From COE1 sp964445375 (lineage in GTDB: Bacteria; Bacillota; Clostridia; Lachnospirales; Lachnospiraceae), in the NCBI GenBank assembly GCA_964445375.1, contig CAYUKO010000001.1, forward strand, positions 9,535 to 73,534: DNA of 64,000 nt, written 5' to 3'. Positions 53,548-62,417 of the stretch are shown piece after piece (position 1 is the first letter of the stretch; each line of letters starts with the position of its first letter). Position numbers and translations under genes: made by a program. The notes beneath the pieces were generated by a model. It ran no database searches. It saw only the letters and a program-made list of their open reading frames with translations, and was not told the DNA's origin.

Positions 53548-54516
53548 TTATTGTATGACATCCGTAATCATGATTTCATTATATTTCATCATGACTTTAT
53601 TGACTGCATAGCATCCAATCTGCTGCATATTCGCCTTGCCCTGCAAATTATTCTTAATAAGCGTCATATGGTCAGCACCACATGCATAGGCGTGCGGATA
53701 ACCTCCGCCAAATCGGGGATTCACCTCTGAGAAATAGTACACACCGTCTTTTTCAAAAATATCAATATCAATCTGTCCGCGGAAACCATTCTCCTTCACG
53801 AACTTCTCTATCTCCATAAAGAGTCTCTCATCGCGGAAGGAAATTGCCTTATCCGTTTCTCCTGCACGCATGACAAGCTTCTTCTTGGTAAAAATAGAAA
53901 CAATCTCGTTACTGATTAAATCAATATATACGTCTGCTCCAATCTCCTGACCAGTCATGAATTCCTGAATCATCATCTGCTCGCCATGTGAAAAGAGTAA
54001 TTCTACCGTTTCCTTATCTTCCGCCTTGGAAATCTGTAAGCTTGCGCTTCCCTTCATAGGCTTTACAAATACCGGGAAACTGATTTCTCCCTTTTCCAAA
54101 TCCTCATAAAAGGATTCCAAAGTGATATACGACTTCGCGCATGGATAAGCATGCTCCTTCATCCAGCAGTACATTTCCCATTTATTCAAGGTTCTCTCGC
54201 AAAGCTCATAGGAAGATTCGATTACCGTAACCCCAAGCTTTCGGAATTCTTCTTCGTGCTTTGCAATCAGGGAAAGCTCCGGGTCAATCAACGAAAGTAC
54301 TCCTGTTACATTCTCCTTACGGCAAATATCAAAAATATTCTCGATATATCCAGGTTCTGTAATTCTTGGTACGATGTAATGTGCATCTGCCTCATATAAT
54401 GCCGGTGCATAAGGACTGCAATCGGTACAGATTACCTTTCCTTCTCCTGCAAAAGCCTCCTTAAAGTACTGAACCACCTTATCTCTTGTGCCACAGCTTA
54501 AAATCAACAGATTCAT
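53548..54516 (-). CDS. ATP-grasp ligase
   Basis: 322 residues. ATP-grasp fold with VKPMKGSAS at 151-159 in the small subdomain, QEF at 184-186, DIDIF at 250-254 and the Mg-binding EVNPRFGGG at 264-272. The N-terminal 100 residues are the pre-ATP-grasp domain. Relatives are carboxylate-amine ligases close to carbamoyl-phosphate-synthase-like proteins. It takes the position that the acetyltransferase PglD holds in Campylobacter-type loci, between the sugar transferase and the first GT4. Ligation of an amino acid or other carboxylate to the 4-amino group of the initiating sugar is an inference. Confidence 0.88.
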   Translation of the reverse strand: MNLLILSCGTRDKVVQYFKEAFAGEGKVICTDCSPYAPALYEADAHYIVPRITEPGYIENIFDICRKENVTGVLSLIDPELSLIAKHEEEFRKLGVTVIESSYELCERTLNKWEMYCWMKEHAYPCAKSYITLESFYEDLEKGEISFPVFVKPMKGSASLQISKAEDKETVELLFSHGEQMMIQEFMTGQEIGADVYIDLISNEIVSIFTKKKLVMRAGETDKAISFRDERLFMEIEKFVKENGFRGQIDIDIFEKDGVYYFSEVNPRFGGGYPHAYACGADHMTLIKNNLQGKANMQQIGCYAVNKVMMKYNEIMITDVIQ

Positions 54517-54543
54517 GTGTTTACCTCTTCTTTCTGCTTCTAT

Positions 54544-55182
54544 TTATTCCTGTTCTTCCAACTTTGCCTTTCTGATTTCTGCAAAATTTCCTTCGACCTT
54601 GTTAGTATCTACTTCGATATCTTCTCGAACAAATACCTTCTTAATCGTAAGGAAAAATATCTTTACATCCATTGCAAAGGTCAGATTTCTGACATATTCT
54701 ACATCCGTTGCAAATCTCTTATCCCAGTCAAGAAGATTCCTTCCTCTTACCTGTGCAAGTCCGGTCAATCCCGGTCTTACAGTATGTCTCAGTCTTTCTT
54801 CTTCTGTATAATACGGCAGATAACTGATTAACAGTGGTCTTGGACCTATAATACTCATATCGCCTTTTAAGATATTCCAAAGCTCCGGCAGTTCATCAAG
54901 GCTTGTTGCACGAAGGATTCTTCCAAATTTCGTAAGTCTAACGGAATCCGGAAGCAGATTGCCTTCCTCATCCCGCTCATCTGTCATGGAACGAAACTTA
55001 CAAAGCTTGAAAATCTTCTCGTTATAGCCTGGTCTTTCCTGATGAAAGATAACCGGCGAACCAAGCTTACAGCGTACCAGTATTGCCACAATCAACAATA
55101 CCGGGCTTAAAACGACCAACGCCACAAATGAAATTACGATGTCCAATAATCTTTTTATATACTTACGATACATGGGCTTCAT
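54544..55182 (-). CDS. PglC-like phosphoglycosyl transferase (initiating sugar transferase)
   Basis: 212 residues, the short mono-topic form. One re-entrant hydrophobic segment (about 12-38), then KFRSM at 62-66, catalytic Asp-Glu pair D96-E97 in SLDELPELWNIL, GPRPLL at 113-118 and RPGLTGLAQV (136-145). It transfers a sugar 1-phosphate from UDP to undecaprenyl phosphate and so starts the glycan on the inner membrane face. Placed directly after the PglE-like aminotransferase gene (five-base gap), it should use UDP-4-amino-4,6-dideoxy-GlcNAc or its acylated form. The ATG three codons in is an alternative start. Confidence 0.95.
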   Translation of the reverse strand: MKPMYRKYIKRLLDIVISFVALVVLSPVLLIVAILVRCKLGSPVIFHQERPGYNEKIFKLCKFRSMTDERDEEGNLLPDSVRLTKFGRILRATSLDELPELWNILKGDMSIIGPRPLLISYLPYYTEEERLRHTVRPGLTGLAQVRGRNLLDWDKRFATDVEYVRNLTFAMDVKIFFLTIKKVFVREDIEVDTNKVEGNFAEIRKAKLEEQE

Positions 55183-55187
55183 CCTTC

Positions 55188-56324
55188 CTATGCAAAGAGC
55201 TTACGTACTGTCTTGATAATAAGCTCCATATCTTCCGGTGTATTCTTAATATCACTTGGCATGCAGACACCTCTGTTGAAGATATCCTCACCCACACTGA
55301 TTCCTTCATCATTATGGTTAAAGAAATCACAATCTGCATATACCGGCTGGAGATTCATCGGCTTCCAGATAGGTCTGGATTCGATATTCTCAGCATCTAA
55401 TGCATCCATGATGTCATTTGGTGTCACCTTACAGCCTTCCTTTAAGAGGATGCAGGATAACCAGTTATTTGCATCGCCATCCGGATTCATCGGATTCATG
55501 GAGATCTCTTCCATATCCGCAAATGCTTCCTCATACTGCTTGTAAATGGCATTCTTTAACTTCTTATGCTCTTCCATATGCAAGAGCTGTCCCCTGCCAA
55601 TACCAGCCACAATATTACTCATGCGATAGTTATAACCAATCTCAGAATGCTGATAATGTCTTGCTGCATCTCTTGCCTGTGTTGCCAGGAAGGTTGCCTT
55701 CTTGGTCAGTTCTTCTTCCTTGGAAACCATCATACCGCCGCCAGAGGTTGTAATAATCTTATTGCCATTGAAAGAATAGATTCCGATTCTTCCAAAGGTT
55801 CCTGTCATCTGTCCCTTGTAAGTAGAACCAAGTGACTCTGCTGCATCTTCGATCATCGGTACATTATGTTCTGCACAGATTTCCATGATTTCATCCAGCT
55901 TTGCCGGTGTTCCATATAAATGTGCCATAATCACTGCCTTTGGATTTGGGTATTTCTCAAACGCCTTTCTAAGTGCCTTTGGAGACATGTTCCAGGTATC
56001 CGGCTCAGAATCGATAAATACCGGCTTTGCCTTCTCATATGTAATCGGATTACAGGTTGCGGCAAAGGTCAGGGAAGATACAAATACCACATCATCCTGC
56101 TTGATGCCAAGCAACTTGAGCGCAAGATGAATGGCTGCTGTTCCTGCACTTAACGCAGCCGCATAACCACAGCCTGTATATGCTGCCATTTCCTCTTCAA
56201 ATTTATTTACATTTGGTCCAAGTGGTGCTACCCAATTGGTATCAAATGCCTCCTGTACAAATTTCTGCTCATCTCCATGCATGGTAGGGGAGGATAAAAA
56301 GATTCTTTTCTTCTGCTCTGCCAT
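55188..56324 (-). CDS. PglE-like UDP-4-keto-6-deoxy-GlcNAc aminotransferase
   Basis: 378 residues, DegT/DnrJ/EryC1 family. D160 and E163 in IEDAAESLGS contact PLP, with Schiff-base lysine K189 in FNGNKIITTSGGG, the form found in PglE and PseC-type C4 aminotransferases (a lysine after FNGNK rather than FxPTK). RxxxxQARDAARHYQHSEIGYNYRMS supplies the partner subunit contacts. It converts the product of the PglF-like dehydratase to UDP-4-amino-4,6-dideoxy-GlcNAc. GGAGG ribosome binding site, 45 bases after the dehydratase gene. Confidence 0.93.
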   Translation of the reverse strand: MAEQKKRIFLSSPTMHGDEQKFVQEAFDTNWVAPLGPNVNKFEEEMAAYTGCGYAAALSAGTAAIHLALKLLGIKQDDVVFVSSLTFAATCNPITYEKAKPVFIDSEPDTWNMSPKALRKAFEKYPNPKAVIMAHLYGTPAKLDEIMEICAEHNVPMIEDAAESLGSTYKGQMTGTFGRIGIYSFNGNKIITTSGGGMMVSKEEELTKKATFLATQARDAARHYQHSEIGYNYRMSNIVAGIGRGQLLHMEEHKKLKNAIYKQYEEAFADMEEISMNPMNPDGDANNWLSCILLKEGCKVTPNDIMDALDAENIESRPIWKPMNLQPVYADCDFFNHNDEGISVGEDIFNRGVCMPSDIKNTPEDMELIIKTVRKLFA

Positions 56325-56369
56325 AACTACAACGCCTCCAATTCTGAATTTATTTACAAAAAATATGCT

Positions 56370-58235
56370 TTACATGGTCTCTTTGCGTGGAATATAGGTC
56401 GGTACGATTTCCTGTATCAGCGGTCTGATATCGGAACATTCCTTATCCACTTCCTTTTTCAGCTCATTAAGCTGTACAAAGAACTTGGACTCGTCAAATT
56501 CAATCGGCTTTCCGATATGAATCAGCTTATTCTCGGTATCCGTCAGTCCTTCCTCATTCATCAGAAGTTCTTCATAAAGCTTTTCTCCCGGACGAAGTCC
56601 TGTGAATTCTATCTTGATATCTTCGTCAACTTTATAACCGGACAAACGAATCAGGTTCTTGGCAAGGTCTAAAATTTTAACAGGTTCACCCATATCAAGT
56701 ACGAATATCTCTCCACCCTTTGCGTAAACACCTGCCTGCAATACAAGAGAAACCGCTTCCGGTATCGTCATAAAATAACGAATAATGTCAGGATGTGTTA
56801 CCGTAACCGGTCCACCTTCCATAATCTGCTTCTTGAATAATGGAATAACACTTCCGTTACTGCCAAGTACATTACCAAAACGAACTGCCACGAATTCGGT
56901 ATCATAATGTCTGTTATAAGTCTGGATAATCATTTCACAGATACGCTTGGAAGCTCCCATGATATTGGTAGGATTGACTGCCTTATCGGTGGAAATCATA
57001 ACAAACTTCTTGACACCGTTCTGCACGGCTGCCTGTGCCGTCTTCCATGTACCAAATACATTGTTCTTAATTGCCTCATTCGGACTGTCCTCCATCAGAG
57101 GCACATGCTTATGGGCTGCCGCATGGTAAATGATATCCGGATGATACTGCGCCATAATACTATTCATACGATTTGTATTTCGAACTGATGCAATCAATAC
57201 AACTAAATCAAGATATGGATACTTATGCTTTAACTCCTGTTGAATCTCATATGCGTTATTCTCATAAATATCTACAATAACCAACTGCTTTGGCTGATGT
57301 CCTGCGATCTGTCTGCAAAGTTCACTACCAATAGAACCGCCGCCGCCAGTTACCATAACAACCTTATCTCTTACATAATTTAAAATGGAATCAAGATCAA
57401 CCTTAATCGGATCTCTTCCAAGCAAATCTTCTACATCAACGTCACGAAGCTTGCTGACATTGACCTCACCGTTTACCAACTGATAAATACCTGGTAATGT
57501 CCTAAGCTTACAATTGGTTTCCTGACAGATTTCTACCAGTTCCTTCATAGTTGCCCTGCTTGCAGAAGGAATGGCAATAATAATCTCATCAATTCCATAA
57601 AAAGCTGCATACTCTACAATTTTAGTACGTCCACCAACGATTTTAATTCCCTGAATGAAACGTCCCCATTTCATGGAATTATCATCAATGATGCATTTAA
57701 TCGTCATCGTACTGAAATTACTGTTTACGATTTCCTTGATTACGGTATTGGCTGCTTCTCCTGCACCAACCACCATTACCTTGATGCCATTTTTCTTATT
57801 CTGCTGCTTATGCTTGATTCCTCTAAGAATTCGATAAGAGAATCTGCCACAGGTCGTAATCGCAGTCAAAACCATGGCATACAGAAAATAATAGCTTCTT
57901 GGAATCGGATAATCCAGAATCTGAAAGCCACAGAAATTGATAAGAGCACACAAGAAACACGCAGCCACAATATTCTGTGCCTCCGAAGTTCCTGCAAACG
58001 CCCACAGACTGTGATACAGCCTGAAGAAATAAAACACAAGTAATGTAACAACGACATTCATTACCATAAAATTCCATGCCGAATTCAAATATACATCGGG
58101 AATTTCTTTATAATGCATCTCAAAACGAAACCATAATGGTGCAATACTTGATATGCATACTGTCATAATGTCTAATATAATTAACACAATTCTTCTGTGT
58201 AGTAATTGTCTGTTCACCTTAGCCAGTATTTTCAT
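56370..58235 (-). CDS. PglF/CapD/WbpM-like UDP-GlcNAc 4,6-dehydratase
   Basis: 621 residues. Four membrane helices in about 1-135, a CoA-binding-like Rossmann domain (VVGAGEAANT, 155-164), then the SDR domain with TGGGGSIGSE at 296-305, AAHKHVPLME (374-382), catalytic STDKAVNP at 415-422 and K430. The active site has the DK pair in place of Tyr, typical of the membrane-bound inverting or retaining dehydratases PglF, WbpM and CapD. Converts UDP-GlcNAc to the 4-keto-6-deoxy sugar, supplying the PglE-like enzyme encoded next. Confidence 0.95.
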   Translation of the reverse strand: MKILAKVNRQLLHRRIVLIILDIMTVCISSIAPLWFRFEMHYKEIPDVYLNSAWNFMVMNVVVTLLVFYFFRLYHSLWAFAGTSEAQNIVAACFLCALINFCGFQILDYPIPRSYYFLYAMVLTAITTCGRFSYRILRGIKHKQQNKKNGIKVMVVGAGEAANTVIKEIVNSNFSTMTIKCIIDDNSMKWGRFIQGIKIVGGRTKIVEYAAFYGIDEIIIAIPSASRATMKELVEICQETNCKLRTLPGIYQLVNGEVNVSKLRDVDVEDLLGRDPIKVDLDSILNYVRDKVVMVTGGGGSIGSELCRQIAGHQPKQLVIVDIYENNAYEIQQELKHKYPYLDLVVLIASVRNTNRMNSIMAQYHPDIIYHAAAHKHVPLMEDSPNEAIKNNVFGTWKTAQAAVQNGVKKFVMISTDKAVNPTNIMGASKRICEMIIQTYNRHYDTEFVAVRFGNVLGSNGSVIPLFKKQIMEGGPVTVTHPDIIRYFMTIPEAVSLVLQAGVYAKGGEIFVLDMGEPVKILDLAKNLIRLSGYKVDEDIKIEFTGLRPGEKLYEELLMNEEGLTDTENKLIHIGKPIEFDESKFFVQLNELKKEVDKECSDIRPLIQEIVPTYIPRKETM

Positions 58236-58248
58236 AATATACTCCTAT

Positions 58249-60786
58249 CTACTCCACCTGCTGTGCTGTTTCCTCCCCACGCACATCAGGTAATTCACCC
58301 TTTTGTCTACGACTCCTTGGTTTCTGCATTAGCAGCATTTGTACGAAGAAAAATGCAAAGCCTGCCGGAATACATGGGTGAAACGCCCATTCTGTCAGGC
58401 TGGTAAAACCAAATACGATAATCAACGAAAATGGTACAAAATAAATACTATAATTTCTTGCATAATGATATGCAAACATAATCGCTTTCCACAAGGTAAC
58501 GGCACATAAAACCAAAAATGCCACACCTGCTATGAATCCAAAATCATAAGCTACCTGAATGTAGGAATTATGTGCATGGGAATGCGAATATTGTTCTGTT
58601 TCCAGTGCCATCTTCTCATGACCACCAAGCTTTAGGTTCTTTATATAATCGCTAAATATCTCAAATCGTCCATTCGAAACATCCGACTGGCTTTCTGCCA
58701 TCTCTTCAGAATCAGCAGCAGAAGGATATGATACAGGTAACGTATTCTTTCCTATGTATGCCAGAAGCATATCATCCATTCTCTCTTCTCTTGCTTCCTC
58801 TTCTTCAGATTGAAATCTTCCAAAGAACACATCAAAATAACGCTGTATGGTCATATATTTATCCGAATCGACCTTATCGCCTTCATAAATCATATAAGAA
58901 CGATCCTGTGGTTCAATCTCATAACGAACCGGATCATTTATCACTGCCGGCACAACCCTTATCACAGAATACATCAAAGGAAAGCTGATTACAATAGCAG
59001 CGCCAAGGAAAACACACTCTGTAACGATTTGTCTTACCTCTTTCTTATATACAATGGCTGCCAGAAGCACAACTGCTATCACATTGACAGCAAGCGTGAG
59101 CATCGCTGTTCTTGACATCGTAAACAGGATATTGGCTACCGCTGCAACCAGAACAAACAGTTCTATTTTACCTGTCTTCCACAATTTATCGCTATTTTTC
59201 CACTTTCCATATAGCTTTGCTAACGCAGCTCCCGTTACCACACCAAGATACATTCCTGTGCAGGCAACCGTATGAAAGATACCATTATAACGATAGCGCA
59301 TCCAGTAATGATATGGTCTGTGCATAAGGCAAAACAGCATGACAAACCCAAAACTTAACAAAATTCCATTGGTAAAGTTCTTAAGCAGACGGCTTTTACC
59401 CGCAGCGCTCAAATCCATAAAAAGTATGGTCAAAAACGGAAGTGTCGCAACAAATACCCATACTTTATCAAAGCGATTACTATACATAAATACAACAAAA
59501 ACCAACCACACTGCAAAGAATGGCCAGTATATTGTCTTCCAAAAATCTTTCTTTACTTGTCTAAGTGTGTTTACAATCACAAGCCCCCACACAACCGTTA
59601 CTGCTGCGGCAAGCTTTGCAAGGTACCATTCCTGTTCCCCTTCCACACCATGACAATAGGTTACAGAACCAAGAAACCCTGCAGCGAGCCATATTCCACT
59701 CATATAATTACACAGTTCTTTCTCTGTATATATCATCAAAAAGGCGATGCCCAGAAAAATGAGCATCCATCTGGTATTCACATAATGATAATATTCCCTG
59801 TCCGCATTAACATACTGACAAAGAGCATAAAATAATAACCCAAAGCTAACTGTCTGAATATAATTGCGCCAAATAAGAGAACTCTGCTTATCTGCTCGAA
59901 GCTTTGATTTCTTTCTTTTGGCTCCCGGCATCCAGACAGCATAATAGAACCATAATACACCAACCAAAGAAGCTGCTCCATATACACATCGGTCTGCTAT
60001 CTCTCCGCCAAAACCATTCCTGATGACAGCAAAAACAAAAAAAACAAATGCTGCAAGCGCCACAACAACGCCAGTCACTCTTTTTCCATAAAAACAAAAC
60101 GTTTCCAGATATTCTTCAAAATAATATAAAAGCCATACGATTCCTATATAGCAAAGAATTGCTATCACAAGAATCAGTAAGTCATAACCTATGATATGAA
60201 ATACCGTCAGTTCTCTGGTATAGTCAAAGTCTGCAACAAGAGAAGTATCCTCTGTGTAGATACCATCTATATAAAGAATGGTATTCTCTTCCTGTCCAAG
60301 ACTTGCTTTATCCCCAACCGGCAGTCTAAGACTTCCTGTTGTTTCTTCCGGAATTATGATTTCATAATAATAGTCTTTTTCCAGTTCTACATCCATATCC
60401 GGTGTTGCCAGAAATCCACCATTTTTCTCAAGAAGTCCAAAGGATTGTGTCTCTTCGTAAATACAGGAAAACGAATCGTTATAAAGTCGAAACATCACAT
60501 AATCCTGATTCGCGTCGTACCCTTCTTCGCAAGACAGATAAACAAAAACTTCATGTAGATGCTCCTGCAAAAAACGAACCGCCTGCAGCTTTTTATCTGC
60601 ACTGGTAAAGGTTTCACCCGAAAGATTCTTCGTAGATGAATACGCCTGCTGAACCGATTCTGTATGGCGTTGCACCAGACCAAGTGGCCAGACACGGCAT
60701 AACAGAATAAAAGCAAGCGTGGCTATCACGATTTGAATAATTGTATTTCTTCTTACATGCTCAGAATCATATGCAGCATGTTCCAT
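58249..60786 (-). CDS. O-antigen ligase/Wzy_C family large membrane protein
   Basis: 845 residues from MEHAAYDSEHVRRN. One N-terminal helix, an extracellular domain (about 45-185 of this form), then about twelve helices. The O-antigen ligase/polymerase hallmark HAHNSYIQVAYDFG appears near residue 760 after a long polar loop with a run of acidic residues. Candidate polymerase, or a transferase of finished glycan to an acceptor. The frame continues upstream to TTG at 60876, overlapping the previous stop, but AAGGG six bases before this ATG and a possible promoter in the 86-base interval favour the shorter form. Confidence 0.85.
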   Translation of the reverse strand: MEHAAYDSEHVRRNTIIQIVIATLAFILLCRVWPLGLVQRHTESVQQAYSSTKNLSGETFTSADKKLQAVRFLQEHLHEVFVYLSCEEGYDANQDYVMFRLYNDSFSCIYEETQSFGLLEKNGGFLATPDMDVELEKDYYYEIIIPEETTGSLRLPVGDKASLGQEENTILYIDGIYTEDTSLVADFDYTRELTVFHIIGYDLLILVIAILCYIGIVWLLYYFEEYLETFCFYGKRVTGVVVALAAFVFFVFAVIRNGFGGEIADRCVYGAASLVGVLWFYYAVWMPGAKRKKSKLRADKQSSLIWRNYIQTVSFGLLFYALCQYVNADREYYHYVNTRWMLIFLGIAFLMIYTEKELCNYMSGIWLAAGFLGSVTYCHGVEGEQEWYLAKLAAAVTVVWGLVIVNTLRQVKKDFWKTIYWPFFAVWLVFVVFMYSNRFDKVWVFVATLPFLTILFMDLSAAGKSRLLKNFTNGILLSFGFVMLFCLMHRPYHYWMRYRYNGIFHTVACTGMYLGVVTGAALAKLYGKWKNSDKLWKTGKIELFVLVAAVANILFTMSRTAMLTLAVNVIAVVLLAAIVYKKEVRQIVTECVFLGAAIVISFPLMYSVIRVVPAVINDPVRYEIEPQDRSYMIYEGDKVDSDKYMTIQRYFDVFFGRFQSEEEEAREERMDDMLLAYIGKNTLPVSYPSAADSEEMAESQSDVSNGRFEIFSDYIKNLKLGGHEKMALETEQYSHSHAHNSYIQVAYDFGFIAGVAFLVLCAVTLWKAIMFAYHYARNYSIYFVPFSLIIVFGFTSLTEWAFHPCIPAGFAFFFVQMLLMQKPRSRRQKGELPDVRGEETAQQVE

Positions 60787-60842
60787 CAGTTCCCTTGGAT
60801 TCAATGCGATAACCTTCTCCTTCCGTTGTTTTTGCTTATCGT

Positions 60843-60871
60843 AGTATAGCACAATCACTTGTTGAATACAA
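60843..60871 (-). promoter_or_regulatory. Candidate internal promoter with extended -10
   Basis: On the minus strand TTGTAT (60871-60866), a 17-base spacer ending TGC, and TATACT (60848-60843). The TGnTATACT element is an extended -10 box; the -35 match is weak. It would start transcripts near 60836, about 50 bases before the ATG at 60786, and could drive the ligase-PglF-PglE-PglC block separately. Confidence 0.35.
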
Positions 60872-60872
60872 C

Positions 60873-62375
60873 TCAAGTATTTTCTGTCTTATGTCCTACT
60901 TCTTCGCGAATGACATACTGTGGAGAGTTATTAATACTGATGTAAATTCTTCCAACATACTCTCCTACCAGACCTAGCATAATCATAATCATTCCACCAA
61001 AAAATACCAAAGCTGACATGAGGGCACTAAAGCCCATTGGTACATTCGGATTCACGAATCTCTTAATAATCGTATAGATTCCATATAAGAATCCCACGCC
61101 CGCGCAGATACTTCCTGCTACGGTTGCAATACGAAGCGGCAGAATGGAAAATGCGGTAAATCCATTAAACCATAATCCTAACAGCTTCTTCATGGTATAT
61201 CCGGATGCACCGATTTCACGGCTTCTATGATTTACAGGCACATTGGTAATGTTCTTGGTTGCACGAAGCACCAGACCTATAATATAAGGATAACTCTTCT
61301 CATAGGCCAGCATGCTCTCTACCACAAAACGCTTTGCCGCAAAGTAGCTTGTCAGATGCAAATCCTTCGGTTTCCCAAGCATTACCCTTGTCATGATATC
61401 ATTCATCCAAGTACCAAAATTACGGAATGCGCTGTGTTTTTTAGACTCATACTGCGCATATACAACATCGCTTCCCTCTTCGATTCCTGCAAGCAGCTTT
61501 CCAACCTCATTGGCGGGTGTCTGACCATCATCATCCAGACATACCACGATATCTCCATCTGACTTACGAAGTCCTGCCATCAATGCCGAATGCTGCCCGA
61601 AATTCTTCGCCAGACTGATTCCTGTAATATTGTCATACTGGTTACAGAGCTTTCTAATCACCTCAAAGGTATTATCCGGCGAGCAGTCATTAATCAGAAA
61701 AATGTCATATTGATACGCAGTCAGTGTCTGCATCGTATCACGAATCTCATTGATCACGCCCTCTAATGTCTTCTCGCTACGATAGCAGGGAATAATAAAA
61801 CTAACCTTTTTCTTATCTGCCTGTTTACTCTCTTGTTCTGCCGGATTAATGGCGCCATAGAAAATCAAATCTTCATATTTTCCATCCAAAAACAGTTCAT
61901 CCTTTAAATAAGACTCCAGCTTATAGCCTGCCTTCTCATGCATCTTACGACTTCCCTGATTGTAGCTTAACACCCTTGCCGTAAGCTTATGAAGCTTTAA
62001 CGTAGAAAACGCATACTCCAAAACAAGCTTTGCTGCCTCTGTTCCGATTCCTCTTCCATAAGCTTCGTCCTCACCTAAAAAGATGCCTTCTTCTGCCTGA
62101 CGGCTTGTCTCATTAAAATTCTGCAAATAGATCGAACCAAGCGGCTTATCAGATTGTAAGTCGCAGATGATAAACTGAATCACCTGTCCTGTCTCCACTT
62201 TATTATGAAGCCAGTTTATATGCTCTTCCTTACTGATATTCTTACGGTAAATGAAATTCTCTACAATCTTCCTGTCATTTCTCCATCGAACCACGTTATC
62301 CGTATCCTCTATGGTAATCGGGCGAAGATAAATCTGACTTCCCTTGATTCTTAAATCCTTTTGTACCTGTTCCAT
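60873..62375 (-). CDS. GNAT acetyltransferase-GT2 glycosyltransferase fusion
   Basis: 500 residues in two domains. Residues 10-175 are a RimJ/PseH-like GNAT domain: LRPITIEDTDNVVRWRND, acyl-CoA loop GRGIGTEA (107-114) and N139/M145 in the last helix. Residues 190-500 are a DPM1/ArnC-like GT2: INDCSPDN (228-235), LDDDGQTP (280-287) and two C-terminal membrane helices (about 410-435 and 448-475) ending in GLVGEYVGRIY. The second half should make a polyprenyl-phosphate sugar. The first may acetylate an amino sugar, possibly the same one. Four-base overlap with the longer form of the next gene. Confidence 0.9.
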   Translation of the reverse strand: MEQVQKDLRIKGSQIYLRPITIEDTDNVVRWRNDRKIVENFIYRKNISKEEHINWLHNKVETGQVIQFIICDLQSDKPLGSIYLQNFNETSRQAEEGIFLGEDEAYGRGIGTEAAKLVLEYAFSTLKLHKLTARVLSYNQGSRKMHEKAGYKLESYLKDELFLDGKYEDLIFYGAINPAEQESKQADKKKVSFIIPCYRSEKTLEGVINEIRDTMQTLTAYQYDIFLINDCSPDNTFEVIRKLCNQYDNITGISLAKNFGQHSALMAGLRKSDGDIVVCLDDDGQTPANEVGKLLAGIEEGSDVVYAQYESKKHSAFRNFGTWMNDIMTRVMLGKPKDLHLTSYFAAKRFVVESMLAYEKSYPYIIGLVLRATKNITNVPVNHRSREIGASGYTMKKLLGLWFNGFTAFSILPLRIATVAGSICAGVGFLYGIYTIIKRFVNPNVPMGFSALMSALVFFGGMIMIMLGLVGEYVGRIYISINNSPQYVIREEVGHKTENT

Positions 62376-62417
62376 TCCTTTACACCTTTCTGCATCTCAT
62401 CCTCATGTAATGTAAGT

